Assembly (NCBI RefSeq): GCF_003086295.3
Contig: NC_092052.1
Location: forward strand, 79,116,687-79,180,686
Length of the DNA stretch: 64,000 nt
Direction: 5' to 3'
Source: Arachis hypogaea
Taxonomy: Eukaryota; Streptophyta; Magnoliopsida; Fabales; Fabaceae
Each line of letters begins with the position of its first letter. Positions within the stretch are counted from its first letter, which is position 1. Below are positions 1-11,021 of the stretch, in pieces. The notes under the pieces were generated by a model, which did not search any database, had not been told where the DNA came from, and saw nothing but the letters and a program-made list of their open reading frames with translations. The translations under genes were made by a program, and so were the position numbers.

Positions 1-500
1 GCATCATGATTGGAGAAGAGGTGGAGGTTCATGAGATTATACCTTAAGAACTCTACAAGGTGGCTGACAAGTCCTCCACTATGGCAAGGTTAGCTTTTTC
101 CCACCTCATTTGCCATCTATGCAACTCAGCTGGGATTGACATAAAAGGAGACATTCCCATTGAGGAAGAGAACCCCATCACTAAGAAAAGGATGGAGCAA
201 ACAAGAGATCCCATTCATGGAGCTCAAGAGACACATGAAGCTCATCACCATGAGATCCCGGAGATGCCTCAAATGCATTTTCCTCCACAAAACTATTGGG
301 AGCAAATCAACACCTCCCTAGGAGAATTAAGTTCCAACATGGGACAATTAAGGGTGGAACATCAAGAGCACTCCATCATCCTTCATGAAATTAGAGAAGA
401 TCAAAAAGCAATGAGGGAGGAATAACAAAGACAAGGAAGAGACATAGAAGAGCTCAAGGACATCATTGGTTCCTCAAGAAGGAAACGCCACCATCACTAA
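1..500 (+). pseudogene. C-terminal part of a plant retroelement gag-region protein (RT1)
   Basis: An open frame enters from the left edge and reads to a stop at 498-500. It is interrupted by two stops, TAA at 46-48 and TAA at 423-425; reading continues sensibly through both, so each probably replaced a CAA glutamine codon. The visible part starts near VADKSSTMARLAF, contains HLICHLCNSAGI, then a His/Met/Pro-rich linker and a helical, charged tail (GELSSNMGQLRVEHQEH), and ends in a basic RRKRHHH tail. It resembles the uncharacterised 'putative plant transposon protein' found in non-autonomous legume elements. No enzymatic motif is visible. The start lies outside the window. Confidence 0.6.
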
Positions 501-1631
501 GGTGGACTCATTCCTTGTTCTTACATTCTCTGTTTTTCGTTTTCCCTATGTTAAGTGCTTATCCATGTTTGTGTCTTATTACATGATCATTAGTCTTTAG
601 TAACTTTGTCTTAAAGTTATGAATGTCCTATGAATCCATCACCTCTCTTAAATGAAAACTGTTTTAATTCAAAAGAACAAGAAGTACATGAGTTTCGAAT
701 TTATCCTTGAACTTAGTTTAATTATATTGATGTGGTGACAATGCTTCTTGTTTTCTGAATGAATGCCTGAACAGTGCATATGTCTTTTGAAGTTGTTGTT
801 TTAGAATGTTAAATATGTTGGCTCTTGAAAGAATGATGACAAGGAGACATGTTATTTGATAATCTGAAAAATCATAAAAATGATTCTTGAAGCAAGAAAA
901 AGCAGCAAAAGAACAAAGCTTGCAGAAAAAAAAATAATAAAAAAGAGAAAAAGCAAGCAGAAAAAGCCAAAAGCTCTTAAAACCAAAAGGCAAGAGCAAA
1001 AAGCCAATAACCCTTAAAACCAAAAGGCAAGGGTAAATAAAAAGGATCCCAAGGCTTTGAGCATCAGTGGATAGGAGGGCCTAAAGGAATAAAATCCCGG
1101 CCTAAGCGGCTAAACCAAGCTGTCCCTAACCATGTGCTTGTGGCGTGAAGGTGTCAAGTGAAAACTTGAGACTGAGCGGTTAAATTCAAGGTCCAAAGCA
1201 AAAGAAGAGTGTGCTTAAGAACCCTGGACACCTCTAATTGGGGACTTTAGCAAAGCTGAGTCACAATCTGAAAAGGTTCACCCAGTTATGTGTCTGTGGC
1301 ATTTATGTATCCGGTGGTAATACTGGAAAACAAAGTGCTTAGGGCCACGGCCAAGACTCATAAAGTAGCTGTGTTCAAGAATCAACATACTGAACTAGGA
1401 GAATCAATAACACTATCTGAACTCTGAGTTCCTATAGATGCCAATCATTTTGAACCTCAATGGATAAAGTGAGATGCCAAAACTATTCAAGAGGCAAGAA
1501 GCTACAAGTCCCGCTCATCTGATTGGAGCTATGTTTCATTGATAGTTTGGAATTTATAGTATATTCTCTTCTTTTTATCCTATTTGATTTTCAGTTGCTT
1601 GGGGACAAGCAACAATTTAAGTTTGGTGTTG
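501..1631 (+). other. RT1 3' untranslated region and polypurine tract
   Basis: There is no convincing gene in this 1.1 kb. It holds A-rich sequence near 900-1050 with two near-copies of a unit built on accaaaaggcaag, then unique sequence. It ends in a purine-rich stretch with ggggacaagcaac and aagtttggtgttg directly before the LTR, the expected position for the plus-strand primer. An open frame on the minus strand at 718-1023 is a by-product of the A-rich composition. Confidence 0.6.
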
Positions 1632-3344
1632 TGATGAGCGGATAATTTATACGCTTTTTGGCATTGTTTTTAGTATGTTTTTAGTAGGATCTAGTTACTT
1701 TTAGGGATGTTTTTATTAGTTTTTATGTTAAATTCACATTTCTGGACTTTACTATGAGTTTGTGTGTTTTTCTGTGATTTCAGGTATTTTCTGGCTGAAA
1801 TTGAGGGACTTGAGCAAAAATCAGATTCAGAGGTTGAAGAAGGACTGCTAATGCTGTTGGATTCTGACCTCCCTGCACTCAAAGTGGATTTTCTGGAGCT
1901 AAAAAACTCAAAATGGCACGCTTTTAATTGCGTTGGAAAGTAGACATCCAGGGCTTTCCAGCAATATATAATAGTCCATACTTTGGCCGAGTTTAGACGA
2001 TGTAAAAGGGCGTTGAACGCCAGTTCTACGCTGTAGTCTGGAGTTAAACGCCAGAAACACGTTACGAACCAGAGTTGAACGCCAGAAACACGTTGCAACC
2101 TGGCGTTCAACTCCAGAAAGAGCCTCTGCACGTGTAACATTCAAGCTCAGCCCAAGCACACACCAAGTGGGCCCCGGAAGTAGATTTATGCATCAATTAC
2201 TTACTTCTGTAAACTCTAGTAACTAGTTTAGTATGAATAGGACTTTTTACTATTGTATTAGACATCTTTGGATCATCTTGGGGACGTCTGGTTCTTAGAT
2301 CATGGGGGTTGGCCGGCCATGCCTGAACCTTTCACTTATGTATTTTCAAACGGTAGATTTCTACACTCCATAGATTAAGGTGTGGAGCTCTGCTGTTCCT
2401 CATGAATTAATGCAAAGTACTACTGTTTTTCTATTCAATTCAACTTATTCCGCTTCTAAGATATTCTTTCGCACTTCAACATGAATGTGATGAACGTGAC
2501 AATTATCATCATTCCCTATGAACGCATGCCTGACAACCACTTCCGTTCTACCTTAGATTGAATGAGTATCTCTTGGATCTCTTAATCAGAATCTTCGTGG
2601 TATAAGCTAGATTGATGGCGGCATTCATGAGAGTCCAGAAGGTCTAAACCTTGTCTGTGGTATTCCAAGTAGGACTCTGGGATTGAATGACTGTGACGAA
2701 CTTCAAACTCGCGAGTGCTGGGCGTAGTGACAGACGCAAAAGGAGGGTGAATCCTATTCCAGTATGATCGAGAACCTCAGATGATTAGCCGTGCTGTGAC
2801 AGAGCATTTGGACCATTTTCACAAGAGGATAGGATGCAGCCATTGACCATGGTGATGCCTCCAGATGATTAGCCATGCAGTGACAGCGCATCAGACCATT
2901 TTCCAGAGAGGATGAAAAGTAGCCATTGACAATGGTGATGTCCTTACATAAAGCCAGTCATAGAAAGGAGTAAGACTGATTGGATGAAGACAGCAGGAAA
3001 GCAGAAGTTCAGAGGGACGAAAGCATCTCTATACGTTTATCTGAAATTCTCACCAATGATATACATAAGTATTTTTATCTTTATTTTCTATCTACTTATT
3101 ATTTATTTTCGAAAACCCCATAATCAATTATTATCTGCCTGACTGAGATTTACAAGATGACCATAGCTTGCTTCATACCAACAATCTCCGTGGGATCGAC
3201 CCTTACTCACATAAGGTTTATTACTTGGACGACCCAGTGCACTTGCTGGTTAGTTGTATCGAAGTTGTGACTGAAAAACGATTTATTAAGACGTGCGTAC
3301 AGAGTTTTTGTCGCCGTTGCCTGAGATCACAATTTTGTGCACCA
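1632..3344 (+). repeat. RT1 3' LTR
   Basis: A 1.71 kb terminal repeat beginning TGATGAGCGG and ending GTGCACCA. The left side is preceded by a purine-rich tract; the right side abuts RT2 integrase sequence. A large part is present again after the gap at 12022-13276. It contains a block at 3181-3255 (gtgggatcgacc, then cgacccagtgcacttgc) shared in diverged form with the RT5 LTR. Copies of the motif gaacgccagaaacacgtt lie near 2010-2110. Target-site duplication cannot be tested because the other LTR is outside the window. Confidence 0.85.
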
Positions 3345-4560
3345 GTGCTCTTCTACTCTGGCTCGTTCCCAAGCAACTTTAACCATTGGGACATCCTTTC
3401 CTCGCAGCTTCTTCATACTACTGTCATCGATCCTTACTGGTGTCACTTAGAAAGTCAAGTTCTCTATCAACTCGACCGATTCATGCTCCAAAACATGAGC
3501 CGCATCCGACGTGTACTTACGGAGTTGTGACACGTGGAATACGTCATGCAAGTTAGATAGATGAGGTGGCAAAGCGACTTGATACGCCACCGGCCCGAAT
3601 CTCTTTAGAATCTCAAATGGTCATATATATCTTGGGTTCAACTTCTTAGTCTTGATTGCTCTTCCAATCCCAGTTGTCGGTGTAACCCTAAGGAATACGT
3701 GTTCTCCTACTTCAAACTCTAACAGTTTCTTTCTCTGATCCACATAACTCTTTTGTTGACTCTGAGCAGTCAAAATCCTTTCTCGTATTCTCTTAATCTT
3801 CTCAGTAGTCTCTGCTACCACATCTAGACCTAATACACTTGCTTTACCAGATTCATACCAACAAAGTGGAGACTGGCACCTTCGTCCATACAAGGCTTCA
3901 TACGGAGCCATCCCAATGCTCGCATGAAAGCTGTTATTATATGCAAACTCCACCAACAGCATGTAACGATCCCAACTCCCGGGTTGATCCAACACACATG
4001 CTCTTAGCATATCTTCCAATGTCTGAATAGTCCTTTCCGATTGTCCATCGGTTTGCGGATGATATACGATACTAAGAGATAGCTTCTTACCGAAAGCTCT
4101 TTGGAAAGCTTGACAGCACACCATGCAACCTTACTATCTCCCTGATGTACAATCTTACCAACTCCTCCATAGAACAGTTTACTCGGATAGGCAGAAAATG
4201 AGCGGATTTGGTTAAGCGATCCACGATCACCCAAATTGCATCAAATCCCGACCTAGTCCTCGGTAAACCGGTCACAAAATCCATCGCAATTCCTTCCCAC
4301 TTCCACTGAGGAATCTCAAGTGGTTGTAGCATTCCTGACGGTTTTTGATTCTCTATCTTCACTTTTTGACAAGTCAAACACTTGGATACTACTGTTGCTA
4401 CATCACCCTTCATCCCAGTAGGCCACCAGAACATTTTCTTCAAGTCATAATACATCTTTGTGCTCCCGGGATGAATAGAAAATCCACTGTTGTGAGCTTC
4501 TGACAACAAATCTTGTCTCAAACTCCCCACATCTGGTATGCAACTTCTTCTCTTGTACCT
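3345..4560 (-). pseudogene. RT2 integrase (broken)
   Basis: Integrase catalyses insertion of retroelement cDNA. Reading leftward, 4530-4235 encodes a zinc-binding region (CLTCQKVK) and the first catalytic Asp in WVIVDRLTKSAHF. A deletion at about 4120-4130 then joins RLHGV directly to AFQRAFG and shifts the frame. This removes the segment that normally carries the second catalytic Asp (the SDRDP motif region). After the break, 4124-3621 carries [12 protein letters not shown] with the catalytic Glu, then a C-terminal domain that continues with stops to 3345, where RT1 interrupts it near a VEEH motif. The family assignment is secure, and the missing Asp makes it inactive. Confidence 0.85.
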
Positions 4561-6114
4561 CTATAACCCCTCATCATCCTTAGTGAATTCTTCGCGCCTC
4601 TTATCACTAACTGGCTGAAATAATTGCTGAAGCCTCTGCTCATCTTGCTGAGCCCTTTGTATTTCTGATTTAAATGTGCTTGGGATTTGTAGCTGGTTCA
4701 AACAAGCTTTCCCAGCAACTTCACCAATATCTAGCTTAACATCCACAAACTTATCTACTAGCTCCTCTTCCTTGATCCTCATCCAAGCTATCGTTAGAGA
4801 TTTCCGACTCAGAGCGTCTGCTACCACGTTCGCCTTTCCAGGGTGATAACTCAACTCGAAATCATAATCTTTAAGCAACTCCATCCACCTTCTCTGGCGC
4901 ATATTTAGATCCTTCTGATCAAAGATATACTTGAGACACTTATGATAAGAAAAGATGCTAAACCTTACTCCGTACAAGTGGTGCCTCCAAATCTTCAATG
5001 CAAACACAATCGCCGCTAATTCCAAGTCATGAGTGGGGTAATCCACCTCATGCGGTCTCAGCTGATGTGATGCGTAAGCCACCACGTTTCGGTGTTGCAT
5101 CAACATGCAACCCAAACCTTTCAGTGACGCATCACAATATACTTCAAACAGTTCATGCGGTTCTGGTAAGATTAGAACAGGTGTTGAAGTTAATCTCTGC
5201 TTTAGCGTCTGAAAACTGTCTTCGCACTCCAACGTCCACACAAATGGCACCTCTTTCCTCATTAATTTCGTCATTGGTAGCGCAATCCAGGAAAATCCTT
5301 CAATAAATCTCCGGTAATATCTGGCTAAACCCAAAAAGCTCCTAACTTCCATCACAGTCGTCGATCTTTCCCATTCCATCACCGCTTCTACCTTAGAAGG
5401 ATCCACCGCTATTCCTCCTTTACTCACCACGTGGCCTAAGAACTTCACTTCCTCCTTCCAGAACTCGCACTTTGACAACTTAGCGTACAACTTCCGCTTC
5501 TTCAAGATTTGCAACACAATCCTGAAGTGCTCCTCATGCTCTTTCACCGCCTTAGAATAAACTAAGATGTCATCTATGAAAACCACCAGGAATTTGTCCA
5601 AAAAGGGACGAAACACTCTGTTCATGTAATCCATGAAAATAGTAGGTGCATTCGTTAACCCAAAGGACATTACCGCAAACTCGTAGTGTCCATAGCGTGT
5701 CCTAAATGCCGTCTTAGGGATATCATCCTCTTTCACCCTGATTTGAAGGCAACCAGATCTTAAATCTATCTTGGAAAACACTCAAGCTCCTTACAATTGA
5801 TCTATCAAGTCATCTATTCTTGGCAGCAGGTACTTATTCTTCACAATCACCTTGTTCAACTGTCGATAATCCATGCACAAGCGCATTCCTCCATCTTTTT
5901 TCTTCACCAATAAAACTGGCGCCCCCCACGGTGATACACTCAGTCGAATGAACCTCTTATTCAGAAGCTCTTCCAACTGAGTCTTCAACTCTGCCAGCTC
6001 TATCGGAGCCATTCCATATGGCGCAATTGACACTGGCCCAGCTCTCGGCACTAATTCGATCGCAAACTCAATTTTCCTTTGAGGTGGGAACTCCGGGATA
6101 TCTTCTGTGAACAC
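4561..6114 (-). pseudogene. RT2 reverse transcriptase and RNase H (two in-frame stops)
   Basis: This copies element RNA into DNA. The frame starting at 6114 carries the RT N-terminal motifs [15 protein letters not shown] and [10 protein letters not shown]. Two stops lie at about 5782-5795 between IDQL and [10 protein letters not shown], and the same frame then runs to 4561. The catalytic box is [11 protein letters not shown], the FIDD variant usual in chromovirus-type elements. RNase H follows, with the [13 protein letters not shown] motif and the terminal [15 protein letters not shown]. Apart from the two stops this 1.55 kb is well preserved. It is followed on the left by integrase in another frame. 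Confidence 0.9.
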
Positions 6115-6141
6115 TTCTCAAAAATTTTTAACCACCGATAT

Positions 6142-6759
6142 TTAATCTAAGTCCTGGGCATCACCCAACGTATTCGCAGCCAACAGAATATAACCCTGAC
6201 ACTCCTTCCCACTATAATGCACCATTACAGAATTCAGGTAATATCCTATAGCTACCACTGCTCCATTTTCTCCTTTTGGCATAAACCGAATGGTCCATTC
6301 AAAGCAATCCAACAAAACCCGATACTTCGACAACCAATCAAACCCCAAAATTATTTCCAATCCAATCATTGGAAAATAGATTAAATCGTGCACAAAGTCT
6401 CTACCCTCAAGCTTGAAACCTACTTGTCTACAACCTGACCTAGTCATAACTGTTTGATGCGGAGTATGTACATGCAAATCAAAAGGTAACTCTGACACTT
6501 TCAAGCCTAATCCCTTAACTTTAGCAAACAAAATAAACGAATGCGAAGCTCCAGTATCATATAATGCAACCAAGGACATATCACCAATTAGACATATACC
6601 TCTCATCAATGCATCCGTCTTGGAAGCATCCTTGGCATTCACAACAAAGACTCGACCTTGATGCTGACTCTGGCCCGCATTCTGATTCCTCCAACGAGGG
6701 CAATCCCTAGCAATGTGGCTAGGCAACCCACACTTGAAGAAACCACCTAAACCAACCTT
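6142..6759 (-). pseudogene. RT2 zinc knuckle and aspartic protease
   Basis: The frame begins with a gag zinc knuckle, KCGLPSHIARDC. The expected first Cys of the CX2C pair appears as Phe (GGFFKC), so the knuckle is degenerate. A retropepsin-like protease follows with the active-site motif ALYDTGASHSF and a downstream FDWLSKY motif. It would process the polyprotein. Stops at about 6140 and 6118 separate it from the reverse transcriptase; both fit CAA to TAA and CGA to TGA changes. No start codon can be chosen reliably because the gag upstream is deleted. Confidence 0.85.
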
Positions 6760-7026
6760 TCATGAGTCATAAGGGTGAAAATGTACGCAACGATTACAAG
6801 CTAAATCCGGAGAACTCTTACTCTGATTTCCTCTCCCCTTAGCATACTGAAACTGATTCTGATTGTTCTTTCTGAAGCCCCCTTGGCCGTGAGGCGCATA
6901 TCCTCCTCTATTGAAGCTTTGTCCTCTAAGATGGAAATACTTGCCACGCCCCTGACTAGAGCTCCCTCCATGAGTGTCCTTAGATGCCGCCACGGTCTTG
7001 GCATACTCCTCCACTAATCTAGCCAT
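6760..7026 (-). pseudogene. RT2 gag remnant (C-terminal linker only)
   Basis: An 88-codon frame rich in Gly, Arg, Gln and Asn (GGYAPHGQGGFRKNNQNQ) precedes the zinc knuckle in the right order and strand. It is the basic linker usually found between the gag core and the knuckle. The roughly 200-residue gag core should lie further right, but only about 250 bases separate this frame from the primer binding site at 7280. The core has therefore been deleted. A short stretch of coding character (RMEDRLEKAVGQRS) survives near 7030-7080 in another frame. Confidence 0.7.
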
Positions 7027-7279
7027 ATTCCTTAGACCGCTGTCCCACAGCCTTCTCCAACCTATCCTCCATGCGATCCCATCGCCACCGCCTTCCGAAT
7101 CTCCTCAATCCCAGTAGAAAACACAGGTAATATACAATGGAAGTAAAACACAAGTAGAAGCATATAAGGCAAATAGTTCAGATAGCAAGTAAGCACGTTA
7201 TTCAATTAGGCAAACCATCACAAGTAAACAAAGCATACCAATAGATAGAAAATGCATATGATGAATGCCTGCCCTACTG

Positions 7280-7291
7280 GCTGTGATATCA
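7280..7291 (-). other. RT2 primer binding site
   Basis: The minus strand reads TGATATCACAGC. This matches the initiator-Met tRNA site TGGTATCAGAGC at 10 of 12 positions and begins three bases after the LTR end (...CCAACA, ATG, site), the usual spacing. Position and spacing support the call. The two mismatches suggest decay or a variant site. Confidence 0.65.
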
Positions 7292-7939
7292 CATTGTTGG
7301 TTCAACTGCCAACCCGACACATCTCCATGGAGACGTCGCCCTTCGGATTTCTCATATGGGAACCCCTGAGATATAGTGCCTGGATCACTGTCCAGGTACC
7401 GGCGCCTTCTCGCCTATAGATCCGAAGGGATGCGAACGGGATACTCTTGCCACAGACCTCACATCTCAACGCAAGCGGGACGAACCACCGCCCTTACACC
7501 GCCACCGCTACCTCGACAGGCGGGATCCAACCGCCATCTCTGCTGGGTGTATAGCGTCTCATGATCTCAGTAAAAATAATATCTCAGTGGTTTTTAGAAA
7601 ACAATTTCAATATACAGAGATCCATCATCTCAATCCAAGTCCTCGACTCATCTCAACCACTGTCCATTCATAACTCAGTTTCCAATGTCAAAAGTTCATC
7701 ATTCCTTATCTCATATATCACTCATCCTCCACCAATCGGCAAATCATTCTCAGCACGCCAGAAACCTAGGCCTCCGTTTTCTAATTTATCATAAAACCGT
7801 TGTCTAGCAACCTTAAGTTACATCCCATGTTCTAATACTCAAAATTAAGCCCATAAGTCCTAAAATGGTGTTTTAGAAGCTTACAACCTTGTTGGGAAGG
7901 TAGAATAGTTGAAAATAAATAAAATTTTGAGAAATAGGA

Positions 7940-8255
7940 CGTGTGCGGCCGCACAAGGGTCTGTGCGTTCCCACACTCCTGAGAGTTTTAAAATGCGTGC
8001 GTACGCACAGGTGTCAATTTTTACAAGGATCTGTGCACTCGCACAACCTGTGCCAGCGTCCCCAACAAACTGACCTTCCCGATGTGTGTGTCTGCACAGG
8101 TTGAAGTTTTTCCTTAGTGCGCACACAAGCTGTGCTAGCGCTGCGAACAGAACGCACTCCCCTACCTGTGCATGCGCACGGGTGTGTGAATCCGCACAGG
8201 TCAAAATATTTGCAAGGCGTGCGTTAGCACGAGGGTGTGCACCCGCACATATCAG
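7940..8255. repeat. Cluster of GTGCG/CGCAC palindromes in the RT2 LTR
   Basis: About eight half-site pairs lie in 300 bases: gtgtgcggccgcacaag, gtgcgtacgcacagg, ctgtgcatgcgcacgg and degenerate versions. The surrounding sequence is A/T rich, so the CpG content here is striking. Function is unknown. The same block is present at 17822-18137. Confidence 0.6.
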
Positions 8256-9465
8256 TAATCATGAAATTCTGCAACTTTGCAGAATTTCAGATTTTTAACA
8301 CCAACTTTGAAGGATCATAACTTCCTCTAGAAAATTCCAATTTTCATAAATTTTATATCGATTTAAAGAGTTTTCAAAGATCTTTAATAATAAATAAATT
8401 TCAATCAATTTCAAAAACCAAGGCAAAAGTTATGATCGAGCAAAGTTTACCAAAAACTCAATTTTTCCAAACTTCCCAATTTACACAATTTCTTACCATA
8501 CACGTTTCAAATCATACCAAAGCACTTAAAGTCACTCCAAGATCCATTTTTCACCAAAAAATACCCTATTGGGTCACAACCACAATTTATACCAATCTCT
8601 CATCATACCTTATCATTTTCAACATCAATATCATCATACTACAATTTTACAACCATAATGCCAAGTCATCCAATTCAACATCACTTATATCATCATTATG
8701 CCTTTTCAATTTACACAATCAATTATCATTATCATATTCTCATCATTCATCATACTTAAACCCAAAATCATTAATTCATCATAAATCACCACATATCATC
8801 ATTTACCAACTCAACAACCATTTAATTTCAAACCTATCCTATAGGTCACTAGCCTAAGTGTCCATGAATATTATATACTACATAGAGAAAACCAAAACCA
8901 TACCTTGGTCGATTCTCTTTATGCACCCAAATTCCAACTTAGCATAAACAAGCTTCCAACCACAATCCATGCTTTCAATTCCACTCCAATAAGCACAAAT
9001 AAGTTCCAAGAGCTCCCAAAGCCACAATAATCAAACTATATACATATAAATCACCTCAAATCAACCTAGGGTTCCAACTAAACCAAATTTCTTAAGGGTT
9101 TAGTGGCCCTTACCTTCTCCAATAGATTTACTAGCAAGAATTCAAGGCTAAGCAAGGATTAGAGCAAACCTAAACACCAAGAATCACAAAAACTCATTTA
9201 ATCAAAAACCCTATATACCCAAATTTTGAGGAGAGAAACTGAGAGGCATTCGATCTTTCCTTACCAATTTCTTATATGGGTTTTTTAGAGCTCTCCACGA
9301 GAAACGCGTAGCCACAAACGGTGCAGCGATCAGAGCTCTCTAGCTCAAGATATGAGCTTTGAAGATTGAGATGAATAGTACTCAATCTCTTCTCTTCTCC
9401 TCCTTTAATTTCTGATTGTGTGTGCTTGTTAGTGTGTTGTGATGCTGGTTGGTTCATTAATTGAG

Positions 9466-9475
9466 CCTTTTATAT
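9466..9475 (-). promoter_or_regulatory. TATA box of the RT2 LTR
   Basis: The minus strand reads ACATATAAAAGGCTC here, a strong TATA consensus about 350 bases inside the LTR start. It would place transcription start near 9440. The same box is at 19351-19360 in the second copy. Confidence 0.6.
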
Positions 9476-9971
9476 GTTGGACTTGGGCCCAACTTGGGTC
9501 GTCTAACCCGTTAGCATTTTTTAGCCCGTTTGGCCCACTTCGGCAAACCTTTAAATTAACGCCCGATTTTTCATTTCTAACATTTTTCTAATGTTTTTCC
9601 ATTTTCACTTTTCTCTTGCGGTACTGGCAGACTTGAACCAGTTCAATCGTTCAACTGCCGGTTACCATTTTTTATGTTTTTCGCAGAAAGCACATTTTCT
9701 GACTCAGAAAGACCTAATAAGTCCGAAAATCACCTTTAAATCTTCAAATTCTCTTTCTACTTTTTGGAACCTAATTTGGGCAATTAATCACTTAATTAAC
9801 CGATTGATTAGTTGCAGTTCTTACATTGAGTAGTGCTTAGGTCTGTGCGTGTGTTTTCAGGCTGTCATTAGCTAGATTTTAGGGGAGTTACCATCTAAGT
9901 TCCTGGTAGTTTAGGCTTCATTTTGGCTGTAGATAAGCTTTGGTTTAACTGCGAATAGGTAGTTTGTAGAT

Positions 9972-11021
9972 ATGGCCCAGCGTTCTGTCATGAGGGTCAT
10001 GAGAATGCCCTACGATCGATACAGTTGGGTGACTTCGGATGTGAAGGAAACCCCCAACCAGATGTCTTTGGAGGAACTTATGGAGTTCCGACAAGCCGAG
10101 TACCTCTGCGGGGAAGGAGACAAAGAGAATAACTTTGAGGTTTTTGTTCCCGTCGTCCAGGAATGGATATTCCAACTGAACCTACACTCTCCCCGGGTCC
10201 CCGATTGGATCTGGTTTTACAAGGCAATATTCACCCACCTGGGGTTCGCATCCCATTCTCTCCTTTTCAAATGGCACTGCTCAACCGATATGACGTGGCG
10301 CCATCTCAGTTACATCCGAACAACTGGGCCTCCATCCGCTGTTTCGAATGGTAAATGAGTATTTAGAGCTGCCGGCCTTCATCGAGGTATTTCTTTTTCT
10401 TTTTACCTTGACAAACCCTTCCAAAAGGGGAGGGCCAAAAAGGGCTTTATGTCCTTCCGAGTAGCTCAAGGTCAGAGAACTTCAACTTGTTCGAGGATTC
10501 TTATCACGGCTTTAAAGATAAGTACTTCAAAGTTCGCCCTGCTGAAGGTCGGCACCCCTTCTGGCTAACCTTGGAGGGGGAGCATCGCATCCCGACCTAC
10601 TGGAGTTTTGGGGCAAGGGTGAACGCCTTCACGAAGGTGACATACAAGGGGCTGTCTCCCGAGAATAAGAGGGTTGCCGACGTCTTGTTGGCTATATTCA
10701 GCAAGAACATGTTAACCCCCACCTTCTTATGGGCGATCAAGACATGGCTAGGGGTTATGTAGGTGTGTGGTGCTTGGTCCTTTGCTCGCGTTTATTATTT
10801 GTATACTTGATTAACCATCTTGCCGACTAACGAGCTCTTGTTTGTTGTCGCAGCATCAATGGCTGGCAACTGGTTGACTTGATGCTTTGTTGACACATTT
10901 CTTGCTGATGGCAGCGATGACGAGTCTGCCACCCATAATAACAGGTTCCTCCCAACATGCTGCTGAGGTCGAGGCTCAGTTCCAACCTATCTAGGGGGAG
11001 GTGATTGGGACCAGTGGTGGT
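9972..11021 (+). pseudogene. RT3 antisense accessory gene, first copy, cut by the gap
   Basis: This is the same gene described at 19869-21639, running into the N gap. Compared with that copy it has many single-base losses (one G lost from a G5 run near 10240, one A near 10350, one C near 10480), each breaking the frame. The losses increase toward the gap, the pattern of unpolished contig-end sequence rather than biological decay. The intron acceptor and the start of the second exon are visible near 10853. Use the copy at 19869 as the reference. Confidence 0.75.

Larger units (their letters stand above)
1..3344 (+). mobile_element. RT1: 3' part of a non-autonomous LTR retrotransposon
   Basis: The 3' end of an LTR element whose 5' part lies left of the window. 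It holds the end of a gag-region-like reading frame, about 1.1 kb of untranslated sequence and a complete 3' LTR. No protease, reverse transcriptase or integrase is present before the LTR, which fits a non-autonomous element. The LTR ends exactly where the integrase C-terminal coding sequence of RT2 begins, so RT1 inserted into RT2. The LTR start TGATGAGCGG is one I associate with very abundant peanut elements; this is recognition, not a search result. Confidence 0.8.
3345..9825 (-). mobile_element. RT2: chromovirus-like Ty3/gypsy element, first copy
   Basis: A minus-strand Ty3/gypsy element. From right to left it has a 5' LTR (9825-7295), a primer binding site, a gag remnant, protease, reverse transcriptase, RNase H and integrase. 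The domain order PR-RT-RH-IN is that of Ty3/gypsy. RT1 interrupts its 3' end at 3344/3345, so its 3' LTR is outside the window. On the right it is inserted in RT3. The N-terminal gag domain and part of the integrase core are missing, so it cannot be autonomous. The same locus appears again at 13277-19722. Confidence 0.85.
7295..9825 (-). repeat. RT2 5' LTR
   Basis: A 2.53 kb LTR on the minus strand, starting TGTAAGAACTGC at 9825 and ending GAACCAACA at 7295. The right edge is where RT3 sequence begins (ttgagtagtgc) and the left edge is set by the primer binding site. It contains a TATA box near 9470, an intergenic-like A/T-rich stretch at 8260-9200, and a cluster of CG-rich palindromes at 7940-8255. 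The transcribed part would be about 2.1 kb, long for an R-U5. An open frame at 8432-8857 is compositional. Both edges await comparison with another copy. Confidence 0.75.

Noticed and set aside
3168..3530. 120-codon plus-strand frame across the RT1/RT2 junction
   Set aside because: It joins LTR sequence to antisense integrase; no biological unit.
7940..8255. Regularly spaced palindromes considered as a CRISPR-like array
   Set aside because: Units are degenerate, spacing is irregular, there is no constant repeat, and the host is a plant.
8432..8857. 141-codon frame (+) in the RT2 LTR, repeated at 18314
   Set aside because: A/T- and C-rich low-complexity translation (Ser, Asn, Ile, His) inside an LTR; the second copy is the assembly duplicate, not independent conservation.
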